Positions 38,029 to 47,110 of a DNA stretch of 64,000 nucleotides are shown in pieces (positions within the stretch are counted from its first letter, which is position 1; each line of letters starts with the position of its first letter). This DNA comes from Streptomyces resistomycificus (lineage in GTDB: Bacteria > Actinomycetota > Actinomycetes > Streptomycetales > Streptomycetaceae). The translations under genes were made by a program, and so were the position numbers. Below the pieces are notes generated by a model. It worked only from the letters and a program-made list of their open reading frames with translations, did no database searches and was not told the DNA's origin. The DNA lies in assembly GCF_001514265.1 (NCBI RefSeq), contig NZ_KQ948988.1, positions 62,001 to 126,000 on the forward strand. Direction: 5' to 3'.

Positions 38029-38955
38029 ATGCAGCACGGCAAGTACCGGTTCATCGTGGGGTTTCTGGCGCTGCCCCTCGGACTGTACGCGCTTTTCGTG
38101 GTATGGCCGTTCATCCAGTCCATCTACTACTCGTTCACGGACTGGACCGGCCTGAGCCCCGAATTCAAGATGGTCGGCCTGGACAATTACCGGAGGATGC
38201 TGGACGACGAGATCTTCTGGAAGTCCTTGCAGCACAGCTTGATGTTCGCGGTCGTGCTGCCACTGGTGACGATCAGCCTGGCGCTGTTCTTCGCATTCAT
38301 GATCAATGTCGGCGGACGGAGAAGGAAGGGCGGCCCGGTCATCTCCGGCGTCCGGGGCTCTTCCTTCTACAAGATCGTCTATTTCTTCCCGCAGGTGCTC
38401 TCGATCGCCATCGTGGCCCTGCTGTTCGCCTTCGCGTACAACCCGGACAGCGGCGCCATCAACTCGCTGCTGCGCGGGATCGGGCTCGACAGTGTCCAGC
38501 CCCTGTGGCTGGGCGACCCGGGCCTGGCCCTGTGGTGTGTGATGGCCGTCCTGGTGTGGTCCACGGTCGGCTTCTTCGTGGTCCTCTTCTCCGCCGGCAT
38601 GGCCTCCATCCCGGCGGACCTGTACGAGGCGGCGCTGCTCGACGGGGCGGGCCGTGCCGCCACGTTCTTCCGGATCACCCTGCCGCTGCTGTGGGACACC
38701 GTGCAGTCCGGCTGGGTCTACATGGGCATCCTCGCGCTGGGCGCCGAGTCCTTCGCGGTCGTGCAGATCATGACGACCGGGCCGGGAGGTCCCGACTACT
38801 CGACCACCGTCATGGTCCTGTACGTGTACCAGAAGGCGTTCCGCGACGGGCAGGCCGCCTATGCCACCACGATCGGTGTCGCCCTCCTCGTCGTCACGCT
38901 GGCCTTCGCCGCCCTCGTGATGCGACTGGGCCGGCGCGAGCGGCTGGAGTACTGA
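38029..38955 (+). CDS. ngcF: Sugar ABC transporter permease NgcF
   Basis: A 308-residue permease with six helices; opening YRFIVGFLALPLGLYALFV and the EAA loop EAALLDGAGRAATFFRITLP. It lies 16 bases after ngcE and 4 bases before ngcG. It is the MalF-type subunit of the chitobiose/GlcNAc importer. Confidence 0.9.
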   Translation: MQHGKYRFIVGFLALPLGLYALFVVWPFIQSIYYSFTDWTGLSPEFKMVGLDNYRRMLDDEIFWKSLQHSLMFAVVLPLVTISLALFFAFMINVGGRRRKGGPVISGVRGSSFYKIVYFFPQVLSIAIVALLFAFAYNPDSGAINSLLRGIGLDSVQPLWLGDPGLALWCVMAVLVWSTVGFFVVLFSAGMASIPADLYEAALLDGAGRAATFFRITLPLLWDTVQSGWVYMGILALGAESFAVVQIMTTGPGGPDYSTTVMVLYVYQKAFRDGQAAYATTIGVALLVVTLAFAALVMRLGRRERLEY

Positions 38956-38959
38956 GCCA

Positions 38960-39883
38960 ATGAAGACGACCGAGACCCCCGCCCCCGTACCGGCCGAGTC
39001 CGGTGTCCCCGTCGCCAAGACCGACGCCCCGGCGCGCCCGCCCCGGCGGGCCGACAAGGAGGGAACCACCCTCAACGTCTTCTCGCACGGCGTCCTGGTC
39101 ATCTGGGCGATCCTGGTCGTGATGCCGCTGTTGTGGGCGGTGATGACGTCCTTCAAGGACGACAGCGCGATCTTCGGCTCGCCCTGGTCGCTGCCGGACA
39201 GGCTGCACTTCGACAACTGGTCGCGGGCCTGGACCGAGGCCAACATGAGCGACTACTTCCTCAACACCGTTCTGGTGGTGGGGGGTTCGCTCATCGGCAC
39301 GCTGGTCCTCGGCTCGATGGCGGCCTACGTGCTGGCCCGCTTCGACTTCCCCGGCAACCGGTTCATCTACTTCTTGTTCATCGGCGGCATGAGCTTCCCG
39401 ATCATGCTGGCGCTGGTCCCGCTGTTCTACGTCGTGAACAACATGGGCCTGCTGAACACGATCCACGGGCTGATCCTGGTCTACATCGCCTACTCGCTGC
39501 CGTTCACGGTGTTCTTTCTCACCGCGTTCTTCCGCACCCTGCCGACCTCGGTGGCGGAGGCGGCGTTCGTGGACGGGGCCTCGCACTCCCGGACGTTCTT
39601 CCAGATCATGCTGCCGATGGCCAAGCCGGGCCTGATCAGCGTGGGGATCTTCAACTTCCTCGGGCAGTGGAACCAGTACATGCTGCCCACGGTGCTGAAC
39701 ACCGACCCCGACAAGCGCGTCCTCACCCAGGGCCTGGTCCAGCTGGCGGTCAGCCAGGGGTACAAGGGCGACTGGTCGGGACTGTTCGCGGGCCTGGTCA
39801 TGGCGATGCTCCCGGTGCTCGCCGCGTACATCGTCTTCCAACGACAGGTGGTGCAGGGACTGACCGCGGGGGCGCTGAAGTAG
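38960..39883 (+). CDS. ngcG: Carbohydrate ABC transporter permease NgcG
   Basis: A 307-residue MalG-type permease with a Pro/Ala-rich N-terminal tail of about 35 residues, six helices and the EAA loop VAEAAFVDGASHSRTFFQIMLP. The C-terminus GLTAGALK is typical of MalG-like subunits. It closes the ngcEFG operon. Confidence 0.9.
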   Translation: MKTTETPAPVPAESGVPVAKTDAPARPPRRADKEGTTLNVFSHGVLVIWAILVVMPLLWAVMTSFKDDSAIFGSPWSLPDRLHFDNWSRAWTEANMSDYFLNTVLVVGGSLIGTLVLGSMAAYVLARFDFPGNRFIYFLFIGGMSFPIMLALVPLFYVVNNMGLLNTIHGLILVYIAYSLPFTVFFLTAFFRTLPTSVAEAAFVDGASHSRTFFQIMLPMAKPGLISVGIFNFLGQWNQYMLPTVLNTDPDKRVLTQGLVQLAVSQGYKGDWSGLFAGLVMAMLPVLAAYIVFQRQVVQGLTAGALK

Positions 39884-40067
39884 CGGCCCTCCCACCCGTA
39901 CGGACACCGCTCCCGGCGCGGCCGGGGGCGGCGGCCGTGTTGCCGTCCAAGCACTCGGATGCGGTTCAACCTCTTGACGGGAGGCGACCCGAACGGCTCA
40001 GCTTAGAGTTCACTAGTTGGACATAGACGGGGCCTCGTCGAAGCGGTCCCGCGCGCAGGAGGTCGTC

Positions 40068-41267
40068 GTGGAGACTCCGGGGTCGCAGTCGTCGCTGCAC
40101 CGAGCCAACCTGGAGCGGGTCGTACGCGCCGTACGGCTGGCCGGGTCGCTCACGCAGGCGGAGATCGCGCGGACGACGGGCCTGTCCGCGGCGACGGTCT
40201 CCAACATCGTGCGCGAGCTCAAGGACGGCGGAACGGTCGAGGTCACGCCCACCTCGGCGGGGGGCCGCAGGGCCCGCAGCGTCTCGCTGAGCGGGGACGC
40301 GGGCATCGTCATAGGAGTCGACTTCGGGCACACGCATCTGCGGGTCGCGGTCGGCAACCTCGCCCACCAGGTGCTGGCCGAGGAGTCCGAACCGCTCGAC
40401 GTGGACGCCTCCTCGACCCAGGGCTTCGACCGGGCGGAACAGCTGGTCAGTCGCCTGATCGCAGCAACGGGCGTCGACCGTTCCAAGATCGCCGGGGTGG
40501 GCCTGGGCGTACCCGGACCGATCGACCTGGAGTCCGGCACGCTCGGCTCCTCCGCCATCCTGCCGGGCTGGATCGGCACCAGGCCGGCCGAGGAGATGCG
40601 CGGGCGGCTGGGCGTTCCCGTGCACGTGGACAACGACGCCAACCTCGGCGCCCTCGGCGAGATGGTGTGGGGCAGCGGCCGGGGGGTGCGCGACCTGGCG
40701 TACATCAAGGTCGCCAGCGGTGTCGGTGCCGGTCTGGTGATCAGCGGGAAAATCTACCGCGGCCCGGGTGGCACTGCGGGAGAAATCGGACATATTACAC
40801 TTGATGAATCCGGCCCCGTCTGCCGTTGTGGGAACCGGGGCTGCCTGGAGACCTTCGCGGCCGCGCGCTACGTGCTGCCGCTGCTCCAGTCCAGCCACGG
40901 GACCGACCTGACGATGGAAGGCGTCGTGCGACTGGCGCGGGACGGAGACCCAGGCTGTCGTCGGGTGATCGCCGACGTCGGCCGACACATCGGCAGTGGA
41001 GTCGCCAATCTCTGCAATCTTCTGAACCCGAGCCGGGTGGTCCTGGGCGGTGATCTCGCCGAGGCCGGCGAGCTCGTGCTCGGGCCGATCAGGGAGTCTG
41101 TCGGCCGCTACGCGATCCCCAGTGCGGCGCGCCAACTGTCCGTGCTTCCAGGGGCACTTGGTGGACGTGCGGAGGTGCTCGGAGCGCTCGCTCTCGCACT
41201 CAGCGAGATGGGTGATTCGACCCTTTTGGACGGCACGCTGCACGCAGCGACTCCTGCCTTCACTTAG
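40068..41267 (+). CDS. rok7B7: ROK-family transcriptional regulator Rok7B7
   Basis: A 399-residue regulator. The N-terminal winged helix is LTQAEIARTTGLSAATVSNI, and the sugar-kinase-like ROK fold has GVDFGHTHLRVAV (phosphate loop), GVGLGVPGPIDLESG and the zinc motif with Cys252, Cys254 and Cys259 (CRCGNRGC). I chose GTG 40068 with AGGAGG seven bases upstream; a TTG at 40017 is in frame but has no ribosome binding site. Its place between ngcEFG and xylFGH is that of S. coelicolor SCO6008 (Rok7B7), which controls xylose uptake, carbon repression and antibiotic production. Function here is by synteny and family. Confidence 0.88.
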   Translation: METPGSQSSLHRANLERVVRAVRLAGSLTQAEIARTTGLSAATVSNIVRELKDGGTVEVTPTSAGGRRARSVSLSGDAGIVIGVDFGHTHLRVAVGNLAHQVLAEESEPLDVDASSTQGFDRAEQLVSRLIAATGVDRSKIAGVGLGVPGPIDLESGTLGSSAILPGWIGTRPAEEMRGRLGVPVHVDNDANLGALGEMVWGSGRGVRDLAYIKVASGVGAGLVISGKIYRGPGGTAGEIGHITLDESGPVCRCGNRGCLETFAAARYVLPLLQSSHGTDLTMEGVVRLARDGDPGCRRVIADVGRHIGSGVANLCNLLNPSRVVLGGDLAEAGELVLGPIRESVGRYAIPSAARQLSVLPGALGGRAEVLGALALALSEMGDSTLLDGTLHAATPAFT

Positions 41268-41296
41268 AGAACGCAGGACGCCGTTGCCATCTCGTT

Positions 41297-41308
41297 AAGT
41301 ATTTACTT
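41297..41308. promoter_or_regulatory. AAGTATTTACTT inverted repeat upstream of xylF
   Basis: A perfect 5-bp inverted repeat with a TT centre inside an unusually AT-rich patch, about 80 bases before xylF. A similar TTAGAGTTCACT lies just upstream of rok7B7 (about 40003-40014). Both could be Rok7B7 operators; there is no direct evidence. Confidence 0.35.
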
Positions 41309-41332
41309 CTTGACGTCGCACGCGTGGCCGAG

Positions 41333-41361
41333 TTGACTTCCAGCCACCTCGGCCGCAATGT
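41333..41361 (+). promoter_or_regulatory. Possible promoter of xylFGH
   Basis: TTGACT (41333-41338), 17 bases, CAATGT (41356-41361). The start would lie about 20 bases before the xylF GTG. A 12-bp inverted repeat AAGTATTTACTT sits upstream at 41297-41308 and could be a regulator site. Confidence 0.4.
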
Positions 41362-41388
41362 CGCGGCCTCGTCAGGGAGGTTTCAAAA

Positions 41389-42483
41389 GTGAACACGCTC
41401 ATGCGTCGTACCGCTGTTGCCGTTGCGATCGGGGCCATGGCCGTCTCGGTGGCCGCCTGTGGCAAGGCCGGTGACGACGACTCGGGCAGCGGCAGCGGCT
41501 CGGACAGCAAGTCGATCGGCCTGCTTCTTCCCGACAACGTCACCGCTCGCTACGAGAAGTTCGACAAGCCGTACTTCGAGGACAAGGTCGCCGAGCTCTG
41601 CTCCGACTGCAAGGTCGAGTACGCCAACGCCGCAGCCGACTCGGCCAAGCAGGCGCAGCAGGTCAGCAGCATGATCACCAAGGGCGTCAAGGTCATCGTG
41701 GTCAGCGCCCAGGACTCCGCCGCGATCAAGTCCTCGATCCAGAAGGCCGTCGACAAGGGCGTCAAGGTCATCGCGTACGACCGTCTGGCCCAGGGCCCGG
41801 TCTCCGCGTACGTCTCCTTCGACAACGTCAAGGTCGGCGAGCTCCAGGGCCAGGCCCTGATCGACGCCCTCGGCGACAAGGCGACCCCCAAGTCCAAGGT
41901 CGTCATGATCAACGGTGACGACGCCGACCCGAACGCCGCGCAGTTCAAGGAAGGCGCCCACAAGGCCCTCGACGGCAAGGTGGACATCGCCTACGAGCAG
42001 TCCGGCCTGTGGAAGGACACGGTCGCCGCCCAGAAGATGTCGGCCGCCATCACCCAGCTCGGCGCCAAGAACATCGCGGGCGTCTACGCCGCCAACGACG
42101 GCATGGCCGGTGGCATCGCCACCGTCCTCAAGGGCGCCAAGATCAGCGGCATCCCGCTGACCGGTCAGGACGCGGAGCTCGCCGGTATCCAGCGCATCGT
42201 CGCCGGCACCCAGTCCAGCACCGTCTACAAGGCATTCAAGCCGGAGGCCGACGCGGCCGCCCAGCTCGCGGTCAACCTGCTCGAGGGCAAGAGCATCGAC
42301 GACCTGGCCACCGAGACCCTGACCAGCGGCTCCGGCGACAAGGTGCCCTCGCAGCTGCTGACCCCGGTGTCGGTCACCGTCGACAACATCAACGACACGG
42401 TGATCAAGGACAAGCTCTACACCGTCGCCGACATCTGCACCGCGGACTACGCCGCCGCGTGCAAGAAGGCCGGTCTGGAGTAA
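41389..42483 (+). CDS. xylF: D-xylose ABC transporter substrate-binding lipoprotein
   Basis: A 364-residue periplasmic-binding-type lipoprotein. The signal RTAVAVAIGAMAVSVAAC has the lipobox cysteine at about residue 25. The mature part is the ribose/xylose class: GLLLPDNVTARYEKFDKPYF, VKVIVVSAQDSAAIKSSIQ, VKVIAYDRLAQGPVSAYVSF and TGQDAELAGIQRIVAGTQSS. The GTG start follows AGGGAGG. It is the first gene of xylFGH and the direct neighbour of rok7B7. A strong hairpin after it may lower expression of the downstream subunits. Confidence 0.92.
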   Translation: MNTLMRRTAVAVAIGAMAVSVAACGKAGDDDSGSGSGSDSKSIGLLLPDNVTARYEKFDKPYFEDKVAELCSDCKVEYANAAADSAKQAQQVSSMITKGVKVIVVSAQDSAAIKSSIQKAVDKGVKVIAYDRLAQGPVSAYVSFDNVKVGELQGQALIDALGDKATPKSKVVMINGDDADPNAAQFKEGAHKALDGKVDIAYEQSGLWKDTVAAQKMSAAITQLGAKNIAGVYAANDGMAGGIATVLKGAKISGIPLTGQDAELAGIQRIVAGTQSSTVYKAFKPEADAAAQLAVNLLEGKSIDDLATETLTSGSGDKVPSQLLTPVSVTVDNINDTVIKDKLYTVADICTADYAAACKKAGLE

Positions 42484-42509
42484 GCAGCCGCCGGCGGCAG
42501 ACCAGACCT

Positions 42510-42558
42510 GTCCGGCGCCCGCCCCACCTTCAACCCCGCTGCGGGGCGGGCGCCGGAC
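42510..42558 (+). terminator. Intercistronic hairpin between xylF and xylG
   Basis: A perfect 16-bp stem GTCCGGCGCCCGCCCC / GGGGCGGGCGCCGGAC with a 17-base loop, in the 219-base gap after xylF. It may protect the xylF mRNA 3' end or act as a partial terminator, giving more binding protein than ATPase. Confidence 0.7.
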
Positions 42559-42702
42559 GGAAGCATGAGGGACTTGGCCGTTGCCGAGGGGCACCGGCCG
42601 CCCGCATGTTCATCTTGTAAATCAGTGCCTTGAGCACAACCCTCCGCGCCTTTCGACAAGCGCGGCATCCCCGCCGGTCAGGCGGCGAAGGAGATGGTTC
42701 AC

Positions 42703-43482
42703 GTGTCCGCTACGCCCGTGCTGGCGTTGCGCGGAGTCTCCAAGCGATTCGGTGCGGTGCAGGCCCTCACCGAGGTCGAACTGGAGGTCCACGCCGGAGA
42801 AGTGGTCGCCCTGGTGGGCGACAACGGCGCAGGTAAGTCCACGCTGGTCAAGACGATCGCCGGTGTGCACCCCATCGACGAGGGTGTCATCGAGTGGGAC
42901 GGCAAGCCGGTCAGCATCAACAAGCCGCACGACGCCCAGGGACTCGGCGTCGCGACCGTCTACCAGGACCTCGCCCTGTGCGACAACCTCGATGTCGTCG
43001 GCAACCTCTACCTCGGCCGTGAGCTGCTGCACCGCGGCGTCATCGACGAGGTCACGATGGAGAAGAACGCCCGGGAACTGCTGAGCACCCTCTCCATCCG
43101 CATCCCGAGCGTCCGCATCCCGATCGCGAGCCTCTCCGGCGGTCAGCGGCAGGTCGTCGCCATCGCCCGCGCGCTGATCGGCGACCCCAAGATCGTCATC
43201 CTCGACGAGCCCACCGCGGCCCTGGGCGTCGAACAGACCGCGCAGGTCCTCGACCTGGTCGAGCGGCTGCGCGAACGCGACCTCGGCGTCATCCTCATCA
43301 GCCACAACATGGCCGACGTCAAGGCGGTCGCGGACACCGTCGCCGTCCTGCGCCTGGGCAAGAACAACGGGTCCTTCCCGGTGAAGGACACCACCCACGA
43401 AGAGATCATCGCCGCGATCACCGGTGCCACGGACAACGCCGTGACCCGTCGCGCGGGGCGCACCACGGAGGCGGCAAAGTGA
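42703..43482 (+). CDS. xylG: Xylose ABC transporter ATP-binding protein (single ABC domain)
   Basis: A 259-residue ATPase with Walker A GDNGAGKST, signature LSGGQRQVVAIARAL, Walker B VILDEPTAAL and the switch histidine in LISHNMADV. E. coli XylG has two fused ABC domains (about 510 residues); this one has only one, so it should act as a homodimer. GTG 42703 is preferred since AAGGAG ends nine bases before it; ATG 42694 touches the ribosome binding site. The stop overlaps the xylH start. Confidence 0.9.
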   Translation: MSATPVLALRGVSKRFGAVQALTEVELEVHAGEVVALVGDNGAGKSTLVKTIAGVHPIDEGVIEWDGKPVSINKPHDAQGLGVATVYQDLALCDNLDVVGNLYLGRELLHRGVIDEVTMEKNARELLSTLSIRIPSVRIPIASLSGGQRQVVAIARALIGDPKIVILDEPTAALGVEQTAQVLDLVERLRERDLGVILISHNMADVKAVADTVAVLRLGKNNGSFPVKDTTHEEIIAAITGATDNAVTRRAGRTTEAAK

Positions 43483-44789
43483 GTGACTCGTCCAAGACCG
43501 TGAAGAAGGATCCCTCACAGGAGACCGTCGCCCCGTCCGACGACCCCACGGCGGCGCCGGTCACCGTCGTCGACCCGCGGCTGCTCATCCGCGAAGAGGG
43601 CCTCAAGGGCTACCTGACCGAGTTCAAGCGGAAGGTGAAGGGCGGTGAGCTCGGCTCCCTGCCGGTCTTCGTCGGTCTGATCGTCATCTGGACGATCTTC
43701 CAACTGCAGAACGACCGGTTCCTCAGCGCCGACAACCTCTCCAACATCAGCTACTACCTCTCGGCCACCGGCATGCTCGCCATCGGCCTGGTGTTCGTGC
43801 TGCTGCTCGGCGAGATCGACCTGTCCGTCGGTTCCGTCAGCGGCCTGGCCTCCACGCTGTTCGCCGTCTTCGTGGTCGACCACGGGGTGAACTCCTGGCT
43901 GGCCCTGCTGCTCACCGTGGTCACCGGTATCGGCATCGGCGCCCTGCACGGCTGGTTCTTCGCCCGGATCGGCGTACCGGCCTTCGTGGTGACCCTGGCG
44001 GGCTTCCTCGGCTGGAACGGCCTGATGCTGTGGCTGCTCGGCGAGAGCGGCACCATCAACATCCCGGACGAGGGCCCCGTGCACCTCTTCGGCCAGAGCT
44101 CGTTCTTCATGGACCAGGCCGTCATCGGCGCCTACCTGCTGGCCGGCCTCGGTGTCGCCTCCATGCTCGCCGGCTCGCTCATCGAGCAGCGCCGCCGTCG
44201 TGCCGCGGGCGTGCCGTTCCGGCCCACGAGTGAGATCGCGCTGCGCGTCGGCGCGCTGGCCGTGGCCACGTTCGTCGCCGCGTACGTCCTCAACTCGTCC
44301 GCCGGTGTGTCCAACGCACTGGTGATCTTCCTCGCGTCGCTGGTGATCGTGGACTTCGTGCTGCGCCGCACCCCGTACGGCCGCAAGATCTTCGCGGTCG
44401 GCGGTGGCATCGAGGCCGCCCGCCGTGCCGGTATCAACGTGTCGATGATCCGTATCACCGTCTTCGCGATCGCCGGTGGCTTCGCGGCGGTCGGCGGTAT
44501 GTTCTTCGCCGGTCAGACGCAGAGCGCCACGCTGAACGCCGGCGGCGGCAACACGCTGATGCTGGCGATCGCCGCGGCGGTCATCGGTGGCACCAGCCTC
44601 TTCGGCGGCCGCGGCACCGTGTGGTCCGCGCTGCTGGGCATGCTGGTGATCCAGTCCATCCAGACCGGCCTGGACCTGCTCAACATGAACACGTCGATCC
44701 AGTACATGATCACGGGTGCGGTCCTGCTGGGCGCGGTCGTCATCGACTCCGTCTCCCGCAGGAGCCAGAAGGCCGCCGGACGCGCATAG
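43479..44789 (+). CDS. xylH: Xylose ABC transporter permease
   Basis: A 436-residue BPD_transp_2 permease with ten or more hydrophobic helices, after a hydrophilic N-terminal tail of about 55 residues. Family motifs: GLVFVLLLGEIDLSVGSVSG, ARIGVPAFVVTLAGFLGWNG and AIAAAVIGGTSLFGGRGTVW. The GTG overlaps the xylG stop (GTGA). A hairpin terminator follows, so xylFGH ends here. Confidence 0.92.
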   Translation: MSDSSKTVKKDPSQETVAPSDDPTAAPVTVVDPRLLIREEGLKGYLTEFKRKVKGGELGSLPVFVGLIVIWTIFQLQNDRFLSADNLSNISYYLSATGMLAIGLVFVLLLGEIDLSVGSVSGLASTLFAVFVVDHGVNSWLALLLTVVTGIGIGALHGWFFARIGVPAFVVTLAGFLGWNGLMLWLLGESGTINIPDEGPVHLFGQSSFFMDQAVIGAYLLAGLGVASMLAGSLIEQRRRRAAGVPFRPTSEIALRVGALAVATFVAAYVLNSSAGVSNALVIFLASLVIVDFVLRRTPYGRKIFAVGGGIEAARRAGINVSMIRITVFAIAGGFAAVGGMFFAGQTQSATLNAGGGNTLMLAIAAAVIGGTSLFGGRGTVWSALLGMLVIQSIQTGLDLLNMNTSIQYMITGAVLLGAVVIDSVSRRSQKAAGRA

Positions 44790-44880
44790 CGCCGTCTCGC
44801 CGTCGGGGCGCGGTGCCCCGGCGGCAAGCCGGCCGTGTGGGGCCGGTCGCGCGGTTGCCCGCGCCCCCGAGGGGCGCCCT

Positions 44881-44912
44881 GTTGCCCGGCATCGAAAACG
44901 ATGCCGGGCAAC
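44881..44912 (+). terminator. Terminator of the xylFGH operon
   Basis: A perfect 14-bp stem GTTGCCCGGCATCG / CGATGCCGGGCAAC with an AAAA loop, 91 bases after xylH. Confidence 0.85.
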
Positions 44913-44953
44913 TGTCGTGTCATAGGAACGCCACATCTTGGGTACAGCCGATC

Positions 44954-44969
44954 GCGTGACGTATCACGC
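44954..44969. promoter_or_regulatory. GCGTGACGTATCACGC inverted repeat upstream of dxs
   Basis: A perfect 6-bp inverted repeat with a 4-base centre, 79 bases before the dxs start. The core GTG-N6-CAC fits a Crp/FNR-type half-site pattern and also GntR-type operators. It is the only clear operator-like element in the dxs leader. Confidence 0.4.
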
Positions 44970-45047
44970 ACCGCCCGGGCGCGGTCCTCTCAGGCGGAAC
45001 ATTAGACTCGACAAGCCCGGCAACAGCTCTACTGCAAGGAGGCACGG

Positions 45048-46973
45048 GTGCCGCTGCTGACCCGCATCAGGGGACCGCGCGATCTGGACCGGCTCAGCCT
45101 GGAGCAGTTGGACCAGCTGGCCGAGGAGATCCGGACCTTCCTGGTCGACGCCGTCTCCAAGACCGGCGGCCACCTCGGCCCCAACCTCGGCGTGGTCGAG
45201 CTCACCATCGCCCTGCACCGGGTGTTCGACTCGCCCAAGGACAAGGTGCTCTGGGACACCGGCCACCAGTCCTACGTGCACAAACTGCTCACCGGCCGTC
45301 AGGACTTCTCCAAGCTGAAGATGAAGGGCGGCCTGTCGGGCTACCCCTCGCAGGCCGAGTCCGAGCACGACGTCATCGAGAACAGCCACGCCTCCACGGT
45401 CCTCGGCTGGGCCGACGGCCTCGCCAAGGCCAACCAGATCCTCGACCGCGGCGACCACGTGGTCGCCGTGATCGGTGACGGCGCCCTCACCGGCGGCATG
45501 GCCTGGGAGGCCCTGAACAACATCGCCGACGGGGACCGCCCGCTGGTCATCGTCGTCAACGACAACGAGCGGTCGTACGCGCCGACCATCGGCGGTCTCG
45601 CCAACCACCTCGCGACCCTGCGCACCACGGACGGCTACGAGCGTTTCCTCGCCCGCACCAAGGAGGTGCTGGAGCGGACCCCGGTGGTCGGCAGGCCGCT
45701 GTACGAGACCCTCCACGGGGCCAAGAAGGGCCTCAAGGACTTCATCGCCCCGCAGGGCATGTTCGAGGACCTCGGCCTGAAGTACGTCGGTCCCATCGAC
45801 GGCCACGACATCGAGGCCCTGGAGTCGGCGCTGGCCCGCGCCAAACGCTTCGGCGGGCCCGTCATCGTGCACTGCCTCACCGAGAAGGGCCGCGGCTACC
45901 AGCCCGCCCTCCAGGACGAGGCGGACCGCTTCCACGGCATCGGCCCCATCCACCCCGACACGGGCCTGCCGGTCAAGGCGTCGGGCGCCGACTGGACGTC
46001 CGTCTTCGGCGACGAGATGGTCCAGCTCGGCAAGGAGCGCGAGGACATCGTCGCGATCACGGCGGCGATGCTGCAGCCGGTCGGTCTGAAGAAGTTCGCG
46101 GACGCCTTCCCGAACCGCATCTACGACGTCGGCATCGCCGAGCAGCACGCCGCCGTCTCCGCGGCGGGCCTCGCCACCGGCGGTGTGCATCCGGTGTTCG
46201 CGGTGTACGCCACCTTCCTCAACCGCGCCTTCGACCAGGTCCTGATGGACGTCGCCCTGCACAGGTGCGGCGTGACCTTCGTCCTGGACCGGGCCGGCGT
46301 CACCGGCACCGACGGCGCCTCCCACAACGGCATGTGGGACATGTCGATCCTCCAGGTCGTCCCCGGCCTCAGGCTCGCCGCCCCGCGCGACGCCGACCAG
46401 GTCCGCGCCCAGCTGCGCGAGGCCGTCGAGGTCGACGACGCGCCGACCGTGGTCCGCTTCTCCAAGGGCGCCGTCGGCCCCGCCGTCCCCGCCGTGGGCC
46501 GCGTCGGCGGCATGGACGTGCTGCGCGAGCCGGGCACCGACACCCCGGACGTGCTGCTGGTCTCCGTGGGCGCCCTGGCGCCGATGTGCCTGGAGATCGC
46601 GGGCCTCCTCGACAAGCAGGGCATCTCCACCACGGTGGTGGACCCGCGCTGGGTCAAGCCGGTCGACGAGGCCATGGCCCCCCTCGCGGACCGGCACCGG
46701 GTCGTCGTCACCGTCGAGGACAACTCCCGCGTCGGCGGCGTCGGCTCGACGATCGCACAGGCCCTGCGCGACGCCGGCGTGGACGTCCCGCTGCGCGACT
46801 TCGGCATCCCGCCGCGCTTCCTCGACCACGCCTCCCGCGCCGAGGTCATGGCGGAGATCGGGCTCACCGCGCCCGACATCGCCCGCCAGGTCACCGGCCT
46901 GGTCGCCAAGCTGGACGGCCGGTACGGCAGTGCGGCGGCCGAGGTCGACGCGGTGGAGTCCGCGCGCGACTGA
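45048..46973 (+). CDS. dxs: 1-deoxy-D-xylulose-5-phosphate synthase
   Basis: A 641-residue thiamine-diphosphate enzyme joining pyruvate and glyceraldehyde-3-phosphate, the first step of the MEP isoprenoid pathway. Visible are [20 protein letters not shown], the catalytic His in [16 protein letters not shown], the TPP/Mg motif [17 protein letters not shown] ending VVNDNE, and the transketolase Glu in [10 protein letters not shown]. The start is GTG 45048 after CAAGGAGG. It matches the position of SCO6013. A 22-bp hairpin ends the transcript. Confidence 0.96.
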   Translation: MPLLTRIRGPRDLDRLSLEQLDQLAEEIRTFLVDAVSKTGGHLGPNLGVVELTIALHRVFDSPKDKVLWDTGHQSYVHKLLTGRQDFSKLKMKGGLSGYPSQAESEHDVIENSHASTVLGWADGLAKANQILDRGDHVVAVIGDGALTGGMAWEALNNIADGDRPLVIVVNDNERSYAPTIGGLANHLATLRTTDGYERFLARTKEVLERTPVVGRPLYETLHGAKKGLKDFIAPQGMFEDLGLKYVGPIDGHDIEALESALARAKRFGGPVIVHCLTEKGRGYQPALQDEADRFHGIGPIHPDTGLPVKASGADWTSVFGDEMVQLGKEREDIVAITAAMLQPVGLKKFADAFPNRIYDVGIAEQHAAVSAAGLATGGVHPVFAVYATFLNRAFDQVLMDVALHRCGVTFVLDRAGVTGTDGASHNGMWDMSILQVVPGLRLAAPRDADQVRAQLREAVEVDDAPTVVRFSKGAVGPAVPAVGRVGGMDVLREPGTDTPDVLLVSVGALAPMCLEIAGLLDKQGISTTVVDPRWVKPVDEAMAPLADRHRVVVTVEDNSRVGGVGSTIAQALRDAGVDVPLRDFGIPPRFLDHASRAEVMAEIGLTAPDIARQVTGLVAKLDGRYGSAAAEVDAVESARD

Positions 46974-46980
46974 GTACCTC

Positions 46981-47030
46981 CGGATGGGCCGGTTCCACCA
47001 CCGTGAAGGGTGGTGGAACCGGCCCATCCG
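46981..47030 (+). terminator. Long perfect hairpin terminator after dxs
   Basis: 22 perfectly paired bases (46981-47002 with 47009-47030) around a 6-base loop, seven bases after the stop. Confidence 0.88.
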
Positions 47031-47110
47031 CGTGAATCCACGCGCGCCGGGGCATACGCACTACGCCCCCTCTCGATCATGTCGAGGACGACACAGCGTG
47101 GGAGGTACCC

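Noticed and set aside
36143..38155. Long alternative frame across ngcE
   Set aside because: Arg/Gly/His-rich frame-shifted reading of ngcE; ngcE itself has a signal peptide, domains and correct codon bias.
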